From Neolentinus lepideus HHB14362 ss-1 (Eukaryota > Basidiomycota > Agaricomycetes > Gloeophyllales > Gloeophyllaceae), in assembly GCA_001632425.1 (NCBI GenBank), contig KV425565.1, positions 262,016-326,015 on the forward strand: a stretch of DNA of 64,000 nucleotides, given 5' to 3'. This document shows, in pieces, positions 58,520 to 64,000 of the stretch. Under the pieces are notes generated by a model that was not told the DNA's origin, ran no database searches, and saw only the letters and a list, made by a program, of their open reading frames with translations. Both the position numbers and the translations under genes were made by a program. Within the stretch, counting starts at the first letter, position 1. The number at the start of each line of letters is the position of its first letter.

Positions 58520-59380
58520 GTAAACACCACACTTCTCGCTCTCTACATGTTGCACCAGTCCAGAGACGCATCTGAATTCGATTTGGCAATGGGGGCACTT
58601 GTAAATTTTTGCCTCGTGCGCGGGCGAGTTCAGGTGCTGGTTGAGGGCCGCGAGAGTCTGGAATTCACAGGGACAGAAGTAATACTCGTAGCAGTAGCCG
58701 TTCCAGGCAGCTTCAGTAGCGACGGTGGATTGTACGGTGGTGTTCGAGCCGGACGGACCCGTAATAAGCCGCTTCGTGATGAGGTTGTGCGGATCGATCG
58801 AGCGTACGAACGCGTTGACTCGGGCACGGTCTATACCAGAAGCACACGTCGACGATTCGAGATGAAGAGCAAGGGCAGCGACGGTTGGGAATGTCTTGGG
58901 ACACCACCTGCATTGAACAGTGCGTTCGACGTGGATAGATGATTTCAGGTGCTATGTGGATCGTGAGCATGAGGAAGCAGTGGGAATGAATGGGACGTAC
59001 ATTCCTCAAGCTATTATCGCTTCCGAAATGCTTGTCGCAAGACGCGCAGTAGAAATGGAGAGGACTTTGCCGGTAGTGCTCTTGCAAACCATACTCGTTC
59101 TTGAAGAACATTTGGCAGCTCTTGCAATGCCAGTGTACATTCTCGATGTGTTCATCCAGATCGTCCTCATTAACGAAGTCCGTCCCACACCCTCTGCAGT
59201 AGTTGTGAGCCTCGTTATTGACGAGATGGCTTAGAAGAGCCCCTTCGGAGTTGAAATGGCGGTCACATCTGCGGCACCAATGGTGTCTCGTACTGTGTTT
59301 TGATAGTGATCCCAGAGAGCAGGATTGGACACGAAGTAACGGTCGCAATCATCGCATCGGAGGGTCTTGGAGGTCCTCTT
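58454..59380 (-). pseudogene. Frameshifted tandem copy of the C2H2 zinc-finger gene
   Basis: Close paralogue of the 59.6-60.5 kb gene. The start codon is lost: where the intact copy has ATG GCC TGG TGC, this has ACC CTC CGA TGC (near 59360). After CDDCDRYFVSNPALWDHYQ a +2 (or -1) length change near 59295 shifts the frame into a stop, while the original frame resumes HHWCRRCDRHFNSEGALLSH. From there the copy is open through five more finger-like units. The intron at about 58930-58985 is conserved and the end is SVMDSITTGMRRLTT at 58454. The open 3' part implies recent inactivation. A non-ATG or spliced rescue cannot be excluded, but I see none. Confidence 0.75.
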
Positions 59381-59625
59381 GAAGCTACTGATTATCGATG
59401 AACGTTCCCTTTCGTCTAGTACCTGCCGGAGTTTCAAATTTAACAGAGGTGGCGTTATTTGTCTTTGTTATCGTATTTGGGTGGCATAAATCTACATACA
59501 GGAAGTCAAGCGGGCACCAATTGCGACTCAGAATGATGTAGTACAATGGACAATGATGTAAGCAATTTTAGTCCAAGAACACAATACCCAAGACAGAACA
59601 CAGAATTGAAGGATAGGCTGTATCC
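59381..59625. other. Spacer between tandem zinc-finger copies
   Basis: AT-rich; no gene. Confidence 0.4.
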
Positions 59626-60541
59626 TCACATTGTTAACCGACCCATACCAATCGTAATTGAGTCCATGACACGCTTCGTGGTAGGGAACTTAATGATGCC
59701 GCACTTCTCACTCTCGACATGCTGCACCAAACCAGACAGACACTTGAATTCGATCCTGCAATGGGGACATTTGTAAGTCTTGGCTTCATGCGCAGGTGAA
59801 TTCAAGTGCTGGTTCAGAGCTGCGAGACTTCGAAATTCTCGAGCACAGAAATAGCATTCGTAGCGAGTCCCGTTCCAAGCAGCCTCAGTGGCAACAGTGG
59901 ATTGGACAGAAGCGTTCGACCCAGAAGGGCCTGTGATGAGACGCTTTGTGACGATGTGGTGTGTATCGATAGAGCGAACAAAGGCATTCACTTTGGCGCG
60001 ATTGATACCTGATGTGCAGGATGATGATTCAAGATGGAGTGTGAGAGCAGCGAGGGATGGAAATGTCTTAGGACATCCAATGCATTGAATGGTGCGTCCC
60101 ACGTGGATAGTTGATTTCAGGTACTGGGTTGAAGTAATATCATGAACATGAGAAACAGCGGAGGCAAGTAATACGTACATTTCTCAAGCTGTTATCATTT
60201 GAGAAGTGCCTGTCACACGACGGGCAGTAAAAATGGTCAGGGCTCTGCCGATAGTGCTCCTGTAGACCATATTCGTTCTTGAAGAACTCGTTGCAGTCAT
60301 CACAATACCAGTGCTCGCTCTCGATATGGTCGTCCAACTCATCCTCCTCGTCGAAGTCCTCTCCGCAACCTCTACAGTAGTTGTGGTTACTGTTGTTGAC
60401 GCGGTGGCTGAGGAGGGCCCCAGCAGAATTGAAATGGCGATCGCATTTGCGGCACCAATTGTGCTTCGAATTGTGTTCGTAGTGATCCCAAAGAGCGGAA
60501 TCGGACACAAAATAACGGTCACAATCGTCGCACCAGGCCAT
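59626..60541 (-). CDS. C2H2 zinc-finger protein, intact member of a tandem family
   Basis: 286-residue protein from exons 60179-60541 and 59626-60123 with a 55-nt intron. The first half packs four or five short C2H2-like units with C-x2-C spacing: WCDDCDRYFVSDSALWDHY, WCRKCDRHFNSAGALLSH, YCRGCGEDFDEEDELDDH, YCDDCNEFFKNEYGLQEHY and YCPSCDRHFSNDNSLRN. The second half has CIGCPKTFPSLAALTLHLE, a linker (NAFVRSIDTHHIVTKRLITG), then CYFCAREFRSLAALNQH and CPHCRIEFKCLSGLVQHVE. Such proteins are common and expanded in Agaricomycetes; nucleic-acid binding is likely but the role is unknown. Two broken copies lie just downstream in the same orientation. A J-protein gene is divergent from it. Confidence 0.85.
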
Positions 60542-60697
60542 ATTGCTCTGTCTCCAGGTCTTGGTATTGACCGAAAGAGAGAGGAAGAAGGCCCAGTGGT
60601 CAATGTCCTAGAAGATGAACGATAACGAACACGAGGCGCGCAACGCGCTTTATCGCATGTCGGAGATTTAAAAGGGCTGGTAGTACCTCCTGGGAAA
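60542..60697. promoter_or_regulatory. Divergent promoter region, zinc-finger/J-protein genes
   Basis: Only 156-198 bp lie between opposite start codons. No clear TATA; promoter role follows from position only. Confidence 0.35.
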
Positions 60698-60739
60698 ATG
60701 ATTTCTGAATTAATGATAATAATATACCATTTCCAAGCC

Positions 60740-61536
60740 ATGATCATCTCTATCGCTCGTCTAGCGTTCTCTACTAGGTGCAGAAGGAAGGGAGGGGTTA
60801 GCCTGCGGTTTGATTCGACACATTTCAATCCTTTACCGTTTCCAAGTCATCCGAATCCTACAGCACATCAGATTTTCCATTTACCCACTAGTGCATCTCA
60901 GGAAGACATCAAGGCCAGGTGTATGTCGTCTGCGCTCTTTTTTGCCTACCATCCATGATGCTGACAACGTGTTAATTATGAATCGAAATGTCAGATTATG
61001 AACTAGTGCGACTGTACCATCCGGACTCCCCCACGTCTCGCTCCGTGGGCCAGGATAAAGCTCAAGCACGGTTTCATGCTATTTCCGCCGCATACAAAGT
61101 CCTTCAGGGAAAGAGTACAGATTCGGGCTCGCCAGATGTTGGCATTAGACAGAACTACCACAATTTGAGTACCGCTCTTTGGAAGGAGAGACAGAGACGT
61201 AGAGCAGATTTCAACGTGGGCATGGACGAGACATGGAAAGAGCGCTTGTTCCTGGGGTCGGTTCTCTTGGTGCGTTCAGATCTAAATGCTTCTGAATCCA
61301 TCCTACCATCTGTTTCAAGTGACTGAAATTGACGTTACGCGTAGGCTATAGCTGTATTCGTCGCCCAGACTTTCTCGACTAGACGACAAGTCCTGCGAGA
61401 TACTGTTCAGAACAGCAGAGGCTTCGGACTCTCGAACCCCACTCCTGACAAGAGTCGACGAGATGTCAGCATTTCCGACGACAGTCGTCTGGCGGCACCG
61501 GAGTCAGAACCTGTAACCCCCGATTCTGCCCGCTGA
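60740..61536 (+). CDS. Mitochondrial J-domain protein (DnaJ type), membrane anchored
   Basis: Hsp70 co-chaperone. The start MIISIARLAFSTRCRRKGG looks like a mitochondrial presequence; an in-frame ATG at 60698 would add 14 residues and hide it. The J domain begins HQIFHLPTSASQEDIKAR. It crosses an intron with donor GTATGT at about 60921 and continues YYELVRLYHPDSPTS, with the HPD tripeptide that stimulates Hsp70, and HAISAAYKVLQ. A single helix (ERLFLGSVLLAIAVFVAQTF) spans the next intron, and a Ser/Arg-rich tail ends at 61536. There is no G/F or zinc-finger domain, so it is a class III J-protein, similar in layout to small inner-membrane J-proteins such as Jid1. Confidence 0.85.
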
Positions 61537-61947
61537 CTACCTACTTAAGCTCAGGTGGCGTATCAAAGCGGCACTCTCGTATTCCCGACAGAATAAACTA
61601 GCTCCGCGCATGTAACATCATGTAGGTCGCGGGATCTTCGGACACTAGGTCGGTGGCCCTGCCAAGATCTCGTTACCACGCAGCAGTGCACGAGCTGAGT
61701 ACTCCTCACAGCCAGGGGCGTGCCAGAGGGGCTGGGAACTTTGCGGACACAGATATATTACTGTTTGTGACATGCGCAGCTATGATCTCTGTCTCAAGTC
61801 ATCATGATCATGATCTGTATATATAGCCTTCAGACACAGGTAGTGTCACCGATTTAATCCAGACACACAACAGCCTCTTCTCGTGCAGCGGTCTGTATTG
61901 AGCTTTAAGCATGCCTTAGGTGCACCGCTTGCCCTCTTGACGTTGTC
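61537..61947. other. Intergenic
   Basis: Tandem plus-strand genes; holds the UstYa-like gene promoter. A TATATATAG stretch at about 61819-61827, roughly 120 bp before the ATG, is a possible TATA element. Confidence 0.4.
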
Positions 61948-62642
61948 ATGAAAGTCACCCTCATAACCCGCGCTCTTCTGCTCCTCTGTATTTCCAACCT
62001 TGCATTCACTGGGTGGCATGTTTTCTCCAAACTGCGGAAACGGCTTGGGAAGCGGCAAGGATACAGTGGGTCGCTCCCAATTTCAATCTCGAAGAGCAAG
62101 GTTGCTTTACCTCTTGGACAGGCTACGTCGGAAGCGATTATCCGTCAGAGTTGCCCATACGGCCGCTCCCTCTAGTCGAAATACAACTGCAAGAATCTGT
62201 ACAACTTCCACTCGTCGGGCAAGGCGCTGACGAAGCGTGGATGACACTCACGACGTACCCACCAGGGAAGGGATGGGTTCGCTTGGGGCCCGATCGCAGG
62301 CTCTTCGCGGTGGTTATGTTCCACCAGCTGCATTGCTTGCGTATGATCCAGAGGGCGTTTGTCAACAAGACCGATCCGATAGCGGGTCCGCACCATGTCC
62401 AGCATTGTTTGAACTATTTGAGACAGCATTTCTTGTGTGAGGCGGCGGACGACCTCGAGGAGGGCGATTTTATGACTAGGGACTATGAGAGAGATAGAAT
62501 GGGCAGTACCTTGGTATGCGAGGATTGGACGAAGGTGTATGAGTTTGCGGAGAAGAACTTTGAAGAATGGAAGGCGTGGGCTTCGGAAAGAGGGATCTGC
62601 ACGATAGCAGACGGGGAATGGGGCGATGGGATATGTCGCTAA
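61948..62642 (+). CDS. UstYa-like DUF3328 protein
   Basis: Family of secretory-pathway proteins, some of which (UstYa/UstYb) oxidatively cyclise ribosomal peptides in fungi. The start MKVTLITRALLLLCISNLAF is a signal peptide or anchor. A 46-nt intron at about 62009-62057 joins it to IQWVAPNFNLEEQGCFTSW. The two HxxHC boxes that define the family are both present: MFHQLHCLRMI near 62320 and HHVQHCLNYLRQHFLC near 62395. DFMTRDYERDRMG and VCEDWTKVYEFAEKNF complete the domain. About 215 residues, usual size for the short basidiomycete branch. Neighbours are a J-protein and a GNAT enzyme, with no visible RiPP precursor or tailoring cluster nearby, so a biosynthetic role is unproven. Confidence 0.87.
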
Positions 62643-62840
62643 GATGTGTTTGTTATATTGTAGTATACATGTATAATCCATGGCGGCCCCCGGCTCGTCT
62701 TGCTCTGCATTAATTCGACTATGAGAAAGGTTTAGGTGAAGACTGTAAGAGATCAGTGTGCTACTTAATAGCTGGCTGTGAATGACTTCACTTACCAGAG
62801 TAGCTCGCCTCATACCTTGTCGAAATATTTTTAATCGGGT

Positions 62841-63830
62841 TCAGGCAGACGGGAAAGCCAGAAACATCCAATAACACATCCACCCCTTATTCCAGCCCTG
62901 CAGGCTACCGAAGAAACGCTCCGCATTGACATTATTTTCTACAGTATCCACCCAGTTCCAACGAAAAGCACCGCCCCGTTCTTCAGGCATTTCAGCCTGA
63001 TCCAATCTCCTCACTAGAGACTCCACAACTGTGCGAGCAAGGCCCTTTCCTCTGAGCTCCGGCTGGACATACAGTGTTCCGATAGAGCCGTCAGTGTGCT
63101 GAAGAGCCCATGCGACGGGTTGGCTGGGAGATCCTTCCGCACCGATTGTCCCAATGCATATCGAAGTGTCGCATCTCGATAGGAAGTACTCCTTCGAATG
63201 GGGAATAGCAGAGGTAGATACGAGCGTCTGGATGTCGAGGGCAGTGAGTGGTGAAATGGTAAAGTTTCCTTCCAGGCCACCGATCGTTATCGGCGCGGAT
63301 CCCGGCACCGACGGAGGGCGCAGAAATTTCGTACAAGGACCAATCCTTCCGGCCAAAGGACTGAGAGTGTCGACCCACTTCTGGTGCATGGATCCAACCA
63401 TGATACCACCCTTGGCGGTAACCTGCTCGTTGGCTGGTATCATCTTAATCGATGATGAAAGTCCTAATTTGTTGACGATATTAAGGAACGCCCGAATAAA
63501 ATCGAGGACATGAGCCTTTTCTTGTTGCGACGGTTCTTCCTGGTTATTCTCTGCAGAACAGAAATACCGTGCTTGGTTGTTGTCCAGAGTAGAAATAACA
63601 ACGACAGAAAACAAAGACGGTGTCCCAGTCGCATCAAGATCGAAAGAAGCCCATGCATACAAGTTCGATATCGAACCGTAACTGGTGGGCGATTCACCGT
63701 GAGATGGGGATGAGTGGAGCAGAGTTCCAAGCACCGGAAGACATTGGGGAATACATGGTTGTAAAAGATGAACGAGTTTGAGCGCAGATTCCGGCTGCGT
63801 CAAATCAACCTTGAACAATGTCGATTCCAT
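62841..63830 (-). CDS. GNAT-family N-acetyltransferase (FR47/GLYAT-like)
   Basis: Single-exon, 329-residue protein from the ATG at 63828-63830. The N-terminal half resembles the first domain of double-GNAT N-acyltransferases (ALKLVHLLQPCIPQCLPVLG). The C-terminal half carries the acetyl-CoA site: PVAWALQHTDGSIGTLYVQP, then ELRGKGLARTVVESLV (R-x-x-G-x-G/A loop), and NNVNAERFFGSLQGWNKG at the end. This matches glycine N-acyltransferase-like/FR47 proteins that acylate small molecules; the substrate is unknown. It is the only long intron-less gene in the window. It faces the UstYa-like gene across 198 bp. Confidence 0.87.
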   Translation of the reverse strand: MESTLFKVDLTQPESALKLVHLLQPCIPQCLPVLGTLLHSSPSHGESPTSYGSISNLYAWASFDLDATGTPSLFSVVVISTLDNNQARYFCSAENNQEEPSQQEKAHVLDFIRAFLNIVNKLGLSSSIKMIPANEQVTAKGGIMVGSMHQKWVDTLSPLAGRIGPCTKFLRPPSVPGSAPITIGGLEGNFTISPLTALDIQTLVSTSAIPHSKEYFLSRCDTSICIGTIGAEGSPSQPVAWALQHTDGSIGTLYVQPELRGKGLARTVVESLVRRLDQAEMPEERGGAFRWNWVDTVENNVNAERFFGSLQGWNKGWMCYWMFLAFPSA

Positions 63831-64000
63831 GGCAGACGTGGCGGGTAGGCGCAGGCCAGAAAGTCACGAAGTCAGGATACAGTGCAATTGCAAGTCGAGT
63901 CATGATGAAACCGAAAATTTTCATGAGTTCCAGATACTTCGAGTCAGCCACACTTGATCAAATCTAGGGACATCTGCTGAATGGGGCAGGACCATCTTGT

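Overview
The window is nuclear DNA from a filamentous basidiomycete, most likely an Agaricomycete. Genes on both strands are cut by many short GT-AG introns of about 46-60 nt, often with a CTAAC or CTGAC branch site. The gene set also fits: a SLC38/AVT transporter, an ornithine decarboxylase antizyme read through a +1 frameshift, a UstYa-like DUF3328 protein, a TOM1/HUWE1-type giant HECT ligase, and a tRNA-Gly with a small intron. I joined the exons by eye from frame continuity and splice signals, so gene outer ends are firmer than some internal joins.

Layout. 0.1-4.3 kb: vacuolar-type amino-acid transporter (+) facing phosphomevalonate kinase ERG8 (-). 4.3-8.1 kb: gene-poor, with a 195-bp TA-flanked MITE. 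8.1-12.6 kb: membrane-anchored GH18 chitinase, intron-containing tRNA-Gly(GCC) and a cell-wall-integrity MAPKK. 12.6-22.9 kb: mostly gene-poor, holding a doubtful membrane-protein gene, the acetyltransferase NAA50 and a two-finger C2H2 factor. 22.9-26.4 kb: a conserved unknown protein and a quinone oxidoreductase. 26.7-38.7 kb: the 12-kb HECT E3 ligase gene. 38.9-49.95 kb: dense housekeeping block of SUB1/PC4, a mitochondrial ABC1/UbiB atypical kinase, a GYP5-like Rab GAP, a DUF262 protein, a paraoxonase-like beta-propeller protein and ribosomal protein RPS2. 50-51.7 kb: repeat-bearing intergenic DNA. 51.7-57.1 kb: antizyme, DUF1771-Smr protein and a secreted FAD-linked oxidase. 57.3-60.5 kb: three tandem copies of one C2H2 gene, one intact and two broken. 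60.7-63.8 kb: mitochondrial J-protein, UstYa-like protein and a GNAT acetyltransferase.

The genes do not form one pathway. Themes that recur are cell-wall biology (GH18 chitinase next to the MAPKK of the cell-wall-integrity cascade), isoprenoid/ubiquinone-related mitochondrial lipid biology (ERG8, ABC1 kinase), protein turnover (HECT ligase, antizyme) and secreted oxidative chemistry (FAD oxidase, UstYa-like). The most striking signals are the antizyme shift site (TTT-TGA, with two candidate downstream hairpins), four microexons of 9-13 nt that encode conserved residues, and a zinc-finger gene family decaying in tandem.
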